Positions 1 through 5,518 are shown, numbered from the stretch's first letter. The stretch: DNA of 5,518 bases from Treponema sp. (GCA_022510885.1 JAFLSP010000013.1:13870-19387); one strand, 5' to 3'. The notes: generated by a model from the sequence alone, not told the origin. Made by a program: numbers and translations.

Positions 1-20
1 GTACCGCTCAAGAGCAATGA

Positions 21-881
21 TTATTTTTTCACCCAGAGGACGCTTTCCGTGCCTTCGGCGGCTCCTGTCGCGCTGTCGGCGGAGGGAACGAGCGTCGTTT
101 TGGTGCCGCTGAGCGCGCCGTCTGCGGTCACGGTGAACCGCCACACGATGGGATTCGCGTCGGCGGCGGAGGCAAGGGCGGCCTCACGCGGCAGGGCGGG
201 GTAGAACGAGGCGTTCGGCTTTCCCACCTGCCTCACCTCGACCTTCGAGACATTCCCGCTTCCGTCCGTTCCCTGCACGGTCACGCTCACGTTCATGGAC
301 GCGCCGTTCTTGAAGATGACGAAGCCGCGCCCGCCGCGCAGCAGGACGATTTTGTCTGTGTGCGGCTCGCCGCCCCAGACGCCCGCAAGCGATTCGGCCT
401 TCATGCCGCCGCCGCCCTGCATGGGTGGCGGCGGAGGCGGCGCGGCAACTTGGGGAATCTGACCGAGCACGTCCTCTATCGCGCCTTTCGCGCCCACCAG
501 AATCTTGTAGTAGGAGTCATAGGTTTCGGTCTTGCCGTAGGTCTTGCCGTTTGCGGCGACGGCGTTGAACGTGCATTTCCATTCCATGGATTCGCTGTCC
601 GTGCCGTCTGCGGCAATCTCGGCATAGAACGCGACGTGGCTTGACCTTGAAATCGCGGGGGCGGCTTCGAGCGTCTTTGCGGGGTCGGGCCGCTTGTCGT
701 CTACGCTCACTTGGTCAATCGACTTGAGCTGCGTGAGGAAGATGTCCTGCGCCATTTTGATGATGTTCGTGTCGGACGAGCGGGAGACCACGCCGTAGTA
801 GTCAACGGTAAGCGGGGCGGCAGACAGCGGGTACGCGGCGATGAGAATCAGGGCTGTCAGCACGTGCGTCAGTTTGTTCAA
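21..881 (-). CDS. Exported protein of unknown function with a Pro6/Gly4 linker
   Basis: I do not recognise this 286-residue protein as a named family. Residues 1-21 form a signal peptide: a basic start (MNK), a hydrophobic core (VLTALILIAAY) and a likely signal peptidase I site after PLSA. There is no lipobox cysteine, so it should be periplasmic or surface-located, not a lipoprotein. Two regions flank a low-complexity linker (P148-P153, M, Q, G156-G159). The N-terminal region (about 22-143) has the look of small alpha/beta envelope domains such as LpoB/CsgG-like ones, but this is a weak guess. The C-terminal region (about 163-286) is beta-rich, opens with a GVW and ends in VLWVKK; a lipocalin-like barrel is possible but unproven. 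The start is TTG at 881-879, chosen because AGAGGAG lies 5 bases upstream and the signal peptide begins there. It follows smpB by 28 bases, so the two are probably co-transcribed. The TAA stop is at 23-21; its transcript end lies outside the window. Confidence 0.85.
   Translation of the reverse strand: MNKLTHVLTALILIAAYPLSAAPLTVDYYGVVSRSSDTNIIKMAQDIFLTQLKSIDQVSVDDKRPDPAKTLEAAPAISRSSHVAFYAEIAADGTDSESMEWKCTFNAVAANGKTYGKTETYDSYYKILVGAKGAIEDVLGQIPQVAAPPPPPPMQGGGGMKAESLAGVWGGEPHTDKIVLLRGGRGFVIFKNGASMNVSVTVQGTDGSGNVSKVEVRQVGKPNASFYPALPREAALASAADANPIVWRFTVTADGALSGTKTTLVPSADSATGAAEGTESVLWVKK
405..434 (-). repeat. GC-rich inverted repeat inside the Pro/Gly linker coding sequence
   Basis: The proline run (CCN codons) and the glycine run (GGC codons) are complementary. 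They form two 12-base arms (406-417 and 423-434) around a 5-base TGCAT centre, with one mismatched pair (414/426; C-A in the mRNA, G-U if the plus strand were transcribed). The hairpin is a direct consequence of the codons used. Whether it has any role in the mRNA is unknown. Confidence 0.6.
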
Positions 882-886
882 TCCGT

Positions 887-893
887 CTCCTCT
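887..893 (-). promoter_or_regulatory. Shine-Dalgarno (AGAGGAG) for the TTG-started exported protein
   Basis: On the minus strand AGAGGAG sits 5 bases before the TTG at 881, inside the 28-base gap after the smpB stop. It fixes the unusual TTG start. It is the only strong Shine-Dalgarno found just upstream of any of the six genes. Confidence 0.8.
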
Positions 894-909
894 CTGTCTC
901 CCGTAAGCG

Positions 910-1374
910 TCAGCGCTGCAGGTCGTTCCTGAACGCGCGCGCGATGTCCCGCTTTACGTCCCTTTCTTTTATATCGGCACGTTTATCGAACAATTTCTTG
1001 CCTTTGCACACGCCGAGCGTTACCTTGACGCGCCCGTCCTTAAGGTAGAAGTCGAGCGGTATGAGCGTGTAGCCTTTCTCTTCCACCTTGCGCCGTATGC
1101 GCTTGATTTCGTCTTTGTGCAGGAGCAGTTTTTTCTTGCGGTCGGGATTGTGGTTGAAGACCGACGAGAACGGGTACTCGGCGATGTGGAGGTTGCGCAC
1201 CCAGACTTCGTTGCCCGTGACTTCGGCAAAGGCGTCGGGGAAGGAGATGTTGCCCGCCTTGACCGACTTGACTTCCGTGCCCTCAAGCACGATGCCGCAC
1301 TCGTAGGTGTCCTCCACGGCGTAGTTGAAGCGGGCTTTCTTGTTCTGCGCGATGACCTTCACGTGCTCTGCCAT
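910..1374 (-). CDS. smpB: SmpB, tmRNA-binding protein of trans-translation
   Basis: SmpB binds tmRNA and delivers it to ribosomes stalled on mRNAs lacking a stop codon, so the nascent chain is tagged for proteolysis and the ribosome is freed. The 154-residue protein has the family's usual length and full pattern: the N-terminal NKKARFNY segment, the EGTEVKSVKAG strand-turn (about 31-41), the NLHIAEYPFSS segment (61-71), the HNPDRKKKLLLHKDEI block (75-90), the ULP-like stretch TLIPLDFYLKDGRVKV (103-118), and the basic C-terminal tail from KGKKLFDKR that enters the ribosomal mRNA channel. The ATG at 1374-1372 matches the family start; the frame stays open upstream only as a shadow antisense to lepB and hemW. 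There is no Shine-Dalgarno, and a promoter -10 box ends 7 bases before the ATG. It heads a probable unit with the exported protein downstream. The tmRNA gene ssrA is not in the window. Confidence 0.97.
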   Translation of the reverse strand: MAEHVKVIAQNKKARFNYAVEDTYECGIVLEGTEVKSVKAGNISFPDAFAEVTGNEVWVRNLHIAEYPFSSVFNHNPDRKKKLLLHKDEIKRIRRKVEEKGYTLIPLDFYLKDGRVKVTLGVCKGKKLFDKRADIKERDVKRDIARAFRNDLQR

Positions 1375-1381
1375 ACCGTTC

Positions 1382-1410
1382 AGTATACCGCGCAAGCGCC
1401 GTCCTTGCAA
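1382..1410 (-). promoter_or_regulatory. Sigma70-like promoter of smpB, probably giving a leaderless transcript
   Basis: Reading the minus strand, TTGCAA (1410-1405) is followed after exactly 17 bases by TATACT (1387-1382). Only seven bases (GAACGGT) separate the -10 box from the smpB ATG at 1374. Normal -10 to start-site spacing puts the first transcribed base at 1375 or at the A of the ATG, so the mRNA would have at most a one-base leader. Only the hexamer match and spacing are seen; the start site itself is inferred. Confidence 0.65.
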
Positions 1411-1420
1411 GTGAGCGCGG

Positions 1421-1449
1421 TTGCGGGAGTCGGCGAACTGTGCTATGCT
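1421..1449 (+). promoter_or_regulatory. Sigma70-like promoter of lepB-hemW, probably giving a leaderless transcript
   Basis: TTGCGG (1421-1426) and TATGCT (1444-1449) are spaced by exactly 17 bases, with an extended -10 TG at 1441-1442. Six bases (TGGGGT) lie between the -10 box and the lepB ATG at 1456, which puts the predicted first transcribed base on the A of the start codon. Its -35 box faces the -35 box of the divergent smpB promoter across ten bases (1411-1420). Confidence 0.65.
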
Positions 1450-1455
1450 TGGGGT

Positions 1456-2157
1456 ATGTTCAAGGATATTTACGCCATCTCGTACAAGATGCGGCTCGAA
1501 CGGTACCGCATGATTTTCACGGTCGTGCTTGCGGTCGTCCTGTGCTTTGCCGGCATCTCGCTTTTTATGCTGTTCGTGCTGCTTCCCGTGCGCGTCTCGT
1601 CTGATTCCATGTCCCCCGATGTCTCCGTGAACGGGATTTCGCTCGCCGTGCCGCTGTTGCGCTCGCCGCGGCGGGGGGACGTTATGCTGGTGCAGGCACA
1701 TGCGGTGGAAAACCATTCGCTTCCCGCGCGCCTTATGAATCATGCCGTGCGCTTGATGACCGCGCAGCAGTGGCAGCCGCTGGGCGACGGCCGTTGGGGC
1801 AGGGCTGCCGCGCCGTTCGTCCGCCGCGTCATCGGGATGCCGGGCGATACGGTCTACCTTGACAACTACGTCGCCTACGTCAAGCCGCGTGACGAGCGGT
1901 TCTTCCGCACCGAATTCGAGCTGACGCAGACCAAGTACAACGTGACGATTGCCGACCCGCCCATGCACTGGGACGCGGAGCTGGGCGCAAAGGGCAAAAC
2001 CGAGCCGCTCACGCTCGGTGAGGATGAGTATTTTGTGCTCGGCGACAACCGCCTTTCGTCCGCCGATTCGCGCGTATGGGGGGCGGTTGCGCAGGACGAC
2101 TTCCGGGGGAAGCTCCTCGTGCAGTATTTCCCGTTCCTTCGCGTCCATGCGTTCTGA
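1456..2157 (+). CDS. lepB: Type I signal peptidase (LepB/SipS family) with Arg at the catalytic Lys position
   Basis: This membrane protease removes signal peptides from exported proteins, acting on the outer face of the cytoplasmic membrane. The 233 residues begin with a cytoplasmic basic stretch and one membrane segment (about 19-45). Box B follows as SDSMSPD with the nucleophile Ser51, then box C (RRGDVMLV, 72-79), box D (FVRRVIGMPGD, 121-131) and box E (LGDNRLSSADSR, 195-206). Length and box order fit the family. The oddity is box D: bacterial enzymes have a Lys-Arg pair whose Lys is the general base, but here both are Arg (R123 and R124, codons CGC CGC at 1822-1827). Activity therefore cannot be taken for granted. 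The ATG at 1456 gives the usual short N-terminus; there is no Shine-Dalgarno and a -10 box abuts the start. hemW follows 12 bases after the TGA. Family assignment is firm; the catalytic state is uncertain. Confidence 0.93.
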   Translation: MFKDIYAISYKMRLERYRMIFTVVLAVVLCFAGISLFMLFVLLPVRVSSDSMSPDVSVNGISLAVPLLRSPRRGDVMLVQAHAVENHSLPARLMNHAVRLMTAQQWQPLGDGRWGRAAAPFVRRVIGMPGDTVYLDNYVAYVKPRDERFFRTEFELTQTKYNVTIADPPMHWDAELGAKGKTEPLTLGEDEYFVLGDNRLSSADSRVWGAVAQDDFRGKLLVQYFPFLRVHAF

Positions 2158-2169
2158 CCGCACGCCGCG

Positions 2170-3399
2170 ATGACCGACGCGAACGGAACCGCGCTGTACG
2201 TCCACGTGCCGTTCTGCCGCAGGAAATGCGACTACTGCGACTTTTTCAGTCTCTCCCGCGATTCCTGCGCCGGTTACGCGCGTTTGCAGGAAGATTACGT
2301 GTCTGCCGTGCTGCGCGAGGTCGCTTTCTATGCCCGGCACTACGAGATTCCCGCCTGGAGCAGCGTCTACGTCGGCGGCGGAACGCCCAGCCTGCTTCCC
2401 GCTGCGGACATACTTCGGCTTATGCAGGGCATTGCCGCCGTCGCTCCCGTTCTGCCTGGTGCGGAAATCACGCTTGAGGTGAATCCCGACGACGTGACGG
2501 ACGAGCTGCTTGCCGTCTGCGCGTGCGCGGGCGTGAACCGCATTTCCATGGGCATACAGGCTTTTGACCAGAAGGCACTGGACGGCGTGCGCCGCGCCGC
2601 CTCCGCGTCGTCTGCCGTGCGCGCGTTGGAGCGGGTGCAAGCGCAGTGGCGCGGGCGGCTTTCATGCGACCTGATTGCGGGCTTGCCGCAGCACACCTAT
2701 CCCTCGTTTGAGGACGGCGTGCGCACGCTCCTCTCGTTTTCCCGCGTTGACCACATTTCGCTCTATACGCTCACGGTGGAGGACGGAACGCCGCTTGCGC
2801 GGCGCATCGCGCGGGGCGACCTGCGCTGGTCGCCGGAGAAAGCCGACCGAATGTGGGTGCGCGGCAGGAATCTGCTGGAGCGCGCGGGCTTTGCGCAGTA
2901 TGAGGTGTCGCAGTTTGCGCGGGAGGGCTGCCAGAGCCGCCACAACATGGCGTACTGGCAGCTGCATGACTATATCGGGTGCGGCGCGGGGGCGAGCGGG
3001 ACGCGGTACGGCGCGGCGGCACGGGACGGCATGTCCTGCGGCACGGGAACGCGCTGGACGAACACGACCGATGTTGCCGCCTATAATGCCTTTTGGGGGC
3101 GGAACGAGCCGCACGACATCGACGAGCTGCCGCGCACGGTGGAGACCTTGGACGCGCCTACGCAGGAATTCGAGTGCCTGATGATGGGATTCCGCACGAC
3201 ACGGGGCGTGTCGTCAGCCGCGTACCGCGCGCGCTTCGGGAGCAGCCTCGCGGAACGTATCGGCGCGCAGGACGGCGTGTTTGCGCAGTGGAAGCGGCGC
3301 GGACTGGCACGGGTCATTCCGCGCGCGGGCGATGTGCGCTACGCGCTTACCCGCCGCGGTCTGCTGCTGCTCAACCGCTTTTTGGAGGACGTGCTCTAG
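2170..3399 (+). CDS. hemW: HemW-like radical SAM protein (putative haem chaperone)
   Basis: HemW proteins bind a 4Fe-4S cluster and haem and are thought to pass haem to membrane haemoproteins; they are often mislabelled as oxygen-independent coproporphyrinogen III oxidase (HemN). The 409-residue protein has the usual HemW length. The cluster motif CRRKCDYC (Cys16, Cys20, Cys23) starts almost at the N-terminus, unlike HemN, which has a longer leader. Further on are VYVGGGTPSLL (66-76), EVNPDDVT (103-110), NRISMGIQAFD (123-133), CDLIAGLPQHT (166-176), the HemW-type HNMAYW motif (His258-Trp263) and a HemN C-terminal domain (about 330-409). The histidine usual in the LGRxH segment after the fourth strand is absent (VRRAASAS, about 140-147). 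It probably shares the lepB promoter. No Shine-Dalgarno precedes the ATG at 2170, so translation may depend on ribosomes finishing lepB. The stop TAG overlaps the convergent kinase gene by 4 bases. Confidence 0.92.
   Translation: MTDANGTALYVHVPFCRRKCDYCDFFSLSRDSCAGYARLQEDYVSAVLREVAFYARHYEIPAWSSVYVGGGTPSLLPAADILRLMQGIAAVAPVLPGAEITLEVNPDDVTDELLAVCACAGVNRISMGIQAFDQKALDGVRRAASASSAVRALERVQAQWRGRLSCDLIAGLPQHTYPSFEDGVRTLLSFSRVDHISLYTLTVEDGTPLARRIARGDLRWSPEKADRMWVRGRNLLERAGFAQYEVSQFAREGCQSRHNMAYWQLHDYIGCGAGASGTRYGAAARDGMSCGTGTRWTNTTDVAAYNAFWGRNEPHDIDELPRTVETLDAPTQEFECLMMGFRTTRGVSSAAYRARFGSSLAERIGAQDGVFAQWKRRGLARVIPRAGDVRYALTRRGLLLLNRFLEDVL
3396..3399. other. Tail-to-tail gene overlap on a palindromic CTAG
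   Basis: CTAG reads the same on both strands. Its plus-strand TAG (3397-3399) ends hemW and its minus-strand TAG (3398-3396) ends the sensor kinase gene. There is no room between the genes for a terminator, and I see no hairpin plus T-run on either side, so each transcript probably runs into the other gene as antisense. Confidence 0.95.
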
Positions 3400-4766
3400 T
3401 CTGCCGGTTGCTGTCCTAACGGAATCGTAATCGTAAACGTCGTTCCCGCCCCTTTTTCCGACTGCACGGCAATGCGCCAGCCGTGCGTGTCCACGATGTT
3501 CTTCACCACGCTCAGTCCGATGCCCATACCGCCTTCGCGGCGGCTGTTCGTGGCGCGGTAGAACAGGTCGAAGATGTGCTCCGCCTCGTCCGGCGCGATG
3601 CCGATGCCCGTATCGGCGACGGACAGGCGGATTGCCTCGTCGTCCTGCCATGCGGATACGGTAATCACGTCGTTCTCGCGCGTGTAGCGCAGCGCGTTGG
3701 AGAAGAGGTTTTCGAGCGTGCGGTGGAACAGCTGCTTGTCGAATGGCACGGCAACGTCGGGGGAGAGCCGCACGTCCGCGCGCACGTCGCGCTTGAACAC
3801 GCCGCCGGTCGTCACGCAGCTTTGGACGAACTCGCGGATTTCCGGCTCGATAGGCTGCCGCTTGAGCTGCTCGCGCCAGTCGGTGCTGTCGAGCTTCACG
3901 AAGTCAATCAGCGTGCTTATCATCGCCTCAAGCTGCTTGGTCTTGGAAGCGATGATTTCCAGCGCTTTCTGCTGGCTGTCGCCCGTCATCACGCCGTCGC
4001 TCATCGCCTCGGTGTAGCCCTTGATGACGGCGACGGGCGTGCGCAGGTCGTGGCTGATGCCCATGATGAAGCGCGTGCGCCGCTCGCCGTCGTCCTTGAG
4101 CGCGACGCGCATCTTCTCAAGGTTGCCGGCAAGGTTGGTGATTTCGTTCGACGTGCGCAGGTTTTTCGTCTGCTCAAGCGGCGCGTCCAGTTCCCCGCGC
4201 GCGATGCGCTCCGCGCTTCCCTCCAGAATCGTGATGGAGCGCGAGACGGTGGCGGACAGGTAAATCACGAAGACGATGCAGAGCAGCTCGAATACAATGA
4301 TAAAGATGCCGAGCGTGCGGAAGACGCGGTGCGGCTGTGCCTTGCGCGGGTTCTTGTCGCGGTCGATGCGCGTGATGAGGATGACATCCGCGCCGTCGCC
4401 GAGCGGGGGCGAGACAATCTGGTAGAAATACTGCGCGCTCGTGCCACGGATGAAGCGGAAGAGGGTGGCATCATCAATCGCCGTGCGCCCCTTGAATTCG
4501 GCGATGGTGGACAGCAGGATTTCCGAGTGGTTCACGACGATGAGCATCTCCACTTCGGGCGGCAGCGACCTGAGCATTTCCCGGAGCGTGGAGAAGTCCT
4601 TTTTGGACAGCGGTCGCTCCGACATCCGCCGCACCTGCTTGTAGCCGTTCTGCAAAAGCCGCTCCGGGCTGCGGTAATACTGGCGCAGGGCGAGCGCGGC
4701 GGCAAAGATGAGCGGCACGGCGATAATACAGGCGATGAACAGCTTGAACTGCGTGCGGATTTTCAT
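3396..4766 (-). CDS. Membrane sensor histidine kinase (HAMP-HisKA-HATPase)
   Basis: This is the sensor of a two-component system: it autophosphorylates on a histidine in response to a signal and passes the phosphate to its partner regulator. The 456 residues run in the classic order: membrane segment 1 (about 8-28), an extracytoplasmic sensor region of about 120 residues (30-149) with no family I recognise, membrane segment 2 (about 150-172), HAMP linker (about 173-225, with ARGELDAPL), and HisKA with ISHDLRTP carrying the phosphorylated His239. The ATP-binding domain has the N box (Asn353 and Asn357), G1 box DTGIGI (385-390), F box FDLFYR (399-404) and G2 box GMGIGL (413-418). All catalytic motifs are intact. 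The ATG (4766-4764) overlaps the regulator stop as ATGA, so the pair is translationally coupled. The signal cannot be told from sequence. Confidence 0.95.
   Translation of the reverse strand: MKIRTQFKLFIACIIAVPLIFAAALALRQYYRSPERLLQNGYKQVRRMSERPLSKKDFSTLREMLRSLPPEVEMLIVVNHSEILLSTIAEFKGRTAIDDATLFRFIRGTSAQYFYQIVSPPLGDGADVILITRIDRDKNPRKAQPHRVFRTLGIFIIVFELLCIVFVIYLSATVSRSITILEGSAERIARGELDAPLEQTKNLRTSNEITNLAGNLEKMRVALKDDGERRTRFIMGISHDLRTPVAVIKGYTEAMSDGVMTGDSQQKALEIIASKTKQLEAMISTLIDFVKLDSTDWREQLKRQPIEPEIREFVQSCVTTGGVFKRDVRADVRLSPDVAVPFDKQLFHRTLENLFSNALRYTRENDVITVSAWQDDEAIRLSVADTGIGIAPDEAEHIFDLFYRATNSRREGGMGIGLSVVKNIVDTHGWRIAVQSEKGAGTTFTITIPLGQQPAD
4763..4766 (-). other. ATGA start/stop overlap coupling regulator and kinase
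   Basis: The response regulator's TGA (4765-4763) and the kinase's ATG (4766-4764) share bases. No clear Shine-Dalgarno precedes the kinase start, so re-initiation by ribosomes ending the regulator is the likely source of kinase translation. Confidence 0.9.
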
Positions 4767-5458
4767 GCGTCAGCCCGGTCAAAGCGGTAGCCCTGCCCGA
4801 ACACCGTCTTGATGTGCGCGGGCTTGGCGGGGTCTGCCTCGATTTTTTTGCGCAGCCGCTGTACGTACACTGCCACGGCGGTGATGTCGCCGTATGCCGT
4901 CTTCCACACGTCGTTGTAGATGGTCTCCGGGCTGAGAACCGTCCCTTCGTTCTTGATAAAATATGCAAGCACCTCATACTCCTTTGCGGAGAGCGCGATT
5001 TTCTGCGCGCCTTTTTTGAGTACGCAGCTGTTAAGCAGCACCGTGTAGTCGCCGAAGGTGTACGTTGCCTCCGCGGCTGCCTCCGACTTTGCCTGCCGCC
5101 GCACGTTCGCCTCCACGCGCGCCACGAGCACGCGCGGAGAGAAGGGCTTGGTCACGAATTCGTCCGCGCCGATGCCCAGTCCCGCGATGATGTCCTCGTC
5201 CGCGTCGCGCGCCGACACGATGACCACGGGCACGGTGTCCGTGAATTCCGCGCGGAATGTCTTCAGAAAATCGAAGCCGCTCATGCCGGGCAGGTTCAGG
5301 TCGAGGATGACGAGGTCGGGGACTTTTTTGCGCACCTCGTCCAGCGCCTGCTCCGCGCTTTGCACGGCAGTCACGGAGAATCCCGCGTTGCGCAGGTAGA
5401 GTGCCACGAGGTCCGCCATCTCCGGCACGTCCTCTATCACCAAAATGCTCGTGTCCAT
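4763..5458 (-). CDS. OmpR/PhoB-family response regulator
   Basis: This is a DNA-binding transcription factor activated by phosphorylation, almost certainly by the kinase encoded directly downstream. Of 231 residues, 1-121 form the receiver domain, with acidic pocket Glu9-Asp10, phospho-acceptor Asp53 (LVILDLNLPG), the switch hydroxyl Ser82 (VIVSARD) and Lys104 (VTKPF), all in place. A short Ala/Glu-rich linker (about 122-131) leads to a winged-helix output domain (about 132-228) with the typical LSAKEYEVLAYF stretch, a YVQRLRKKIE recognition helix and the VFGQGYRF wing. The ATG at 5458-5456 gives the standard start right before the first receiver strand. No Shine-Dalgarno is present; a -10 box ends 6 bases before the ATG. 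The target genes are unknown. Self-regulation is common in this family, and a short direct repeat lies in its promoter spacer, but binding there is only a guess. Confidence 0.96.
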   Translation of the reverse strand: MDTSILVIEDVPEMADLVALYLRNAGFSVTAVQSAEQALDEVRKKVPDLVILDLNLPGMSGFDFLKTFRAEFTDTVPVVIVSARDADEDIIAGLGIGADEFVTKPFSPRVLVARVEANVRRQAKSEAAAEATYTFGDYTVLLNSCVLKKGAQKIALSAKEYEVLAYFIKNEGTVLSPETIYNDVWKTAYGDITAVAVYVQRLRKKIEADPAKPAHIKTVFGQGYRFDRADA

Positions 5459-5464
5459 ACCGCA

Positions 5465-5493
5465 ATCATACCGCGTTCCGCGCGAAAAACCAA
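5465..5493 (-). promoter_or_regulatory. Sigma70-like promoter of the two-component operon, probably leaderless
   Basis: On the minus strand TTGGTT (5493-5488) is followed after 17 bases by TATGAT (5470-5465). Six bases (TGCGGT) then precede the ATG at 5458, placing the expected first transcribed base on the A of the start codon. The A/T-rich stretch just upstream (5494-5510) could act as an UP element. The spacer holds a CGCGG-AA-CGCGG direct repeat (5482-5471). Confidence 0.65.
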
Positions 5494-5518
5494 TAAAAAT
5501 CTTGTTATATCTGCGCGG

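Noticed and set aside
6..15. GCTCAAGAGC palindrome just after the exported-protein gene
   Set aside because: The stem is only 4 bases with a 2-base loop and has no T-run in the direction of transcription; too weak to call a terminator, and the window ends there.
1117..1455. Upstream extension of the lepB frame
   Set aside because: It is antisense to the smpB coding region and would place about 113 unrelated residues before the membrane segment; the ATG at 1456 sits right behind a good promoter.
1452..1455. GGGG before the lepB ATG as a Shine-Dalgarno
   Set aside because: It is only about one base from the ATG, far too close for anti-Shine-Dalgarno pairing, and would barely be transcribed from the predicted promoter.
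1375..2640. Long open minus-strand extension upstream of smpB, antisense to lepB and hemW
   Set aside because: The translation is low-complexity, rich in Arg, His and Ala, and resembles no protein; SmpB homology starts exactly at the ATG at 1374. It is a by-product of high GC on the opposite strand.
2170..3399. Annotation as HemN (coproporphyrinogen III oxidase)
   Set aside because: The N-terminal position of the cluster cysteines and the HNMAYW motif fit HemW; nothing nearby belongs to haem synthesis.
3483..4790. 435-codon plus-strand reading frame antisense to the kinase and regulator
   Set aside because: The composition (Arg, His, Val, Asp-rich) is that of a shadow frame of a GC-rich gene, and the opposite strand carries an intact kinase with every catalytic motif.

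Overview
The window is GC-rich chromosomal DNA holding six complete genes with very little space between them. Gene content and protein style suggest a host-associated spirochaete, most likely Treponema or a close relative. I recall a similar smpB / signal peptidase / HemN-like order in treponemes but could not check it, so the assignment is an inference. No mobile element, tRNA, rRNA or CRISPR array is visible, and no gene-free stretch exceeds about 80 bases.

Layout. On the minus strand, smpB (910-1374) is followed after 28 bases by a gene for an exported protein of unknown function (21-881, TTG start with a strong Shine-Dalgarno). Divergently on the plus strand lie lepB (type I signal peptidase, 1456-2157) and, 12 bases later, hemW (radical-SAM haem chaperone family, 2170-3399). 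Convergent to hemW is a minus-strand two-component system: an OmpR/PhoB-type response regulator (4763-5458), then a HAMP/HisKA/HATPase sensor kinase (3396-4766), joined by an ATGA start/stop overlap. hemW and the kinase gene meet tail to tail in a 4-base overlap in which both stop codons lie in one palindromic CTAG.

The most interesting signal is how transcription and translation appear to start. Each of the three units (smpB, lepB, response regulator) has a sigma70-like promoter with exactly 17 bases between hexamers, and the -10 box ends 6-7 bases before the ATG. Transcription would therefore begin on, or one base before, the start codon, giving leaderless mRNAs. None of the three has a Shine-Dalgarno at workable spacing, whereas the internal cistron of the smpB unit has a textbook one.

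A second notable point is that LepB keeps the nucleophile serine and boxes C and E, but has arginine (R123) where bacterial type I signal peptidases carry the catalytic lysine. Together the genes cover ribosome rescue (SmpB), protein export (LepB), haem or radical-SAM chemistry (HemW) and environmental signalling. They look like neighbouring housekeeping genes and not one dedicated system.
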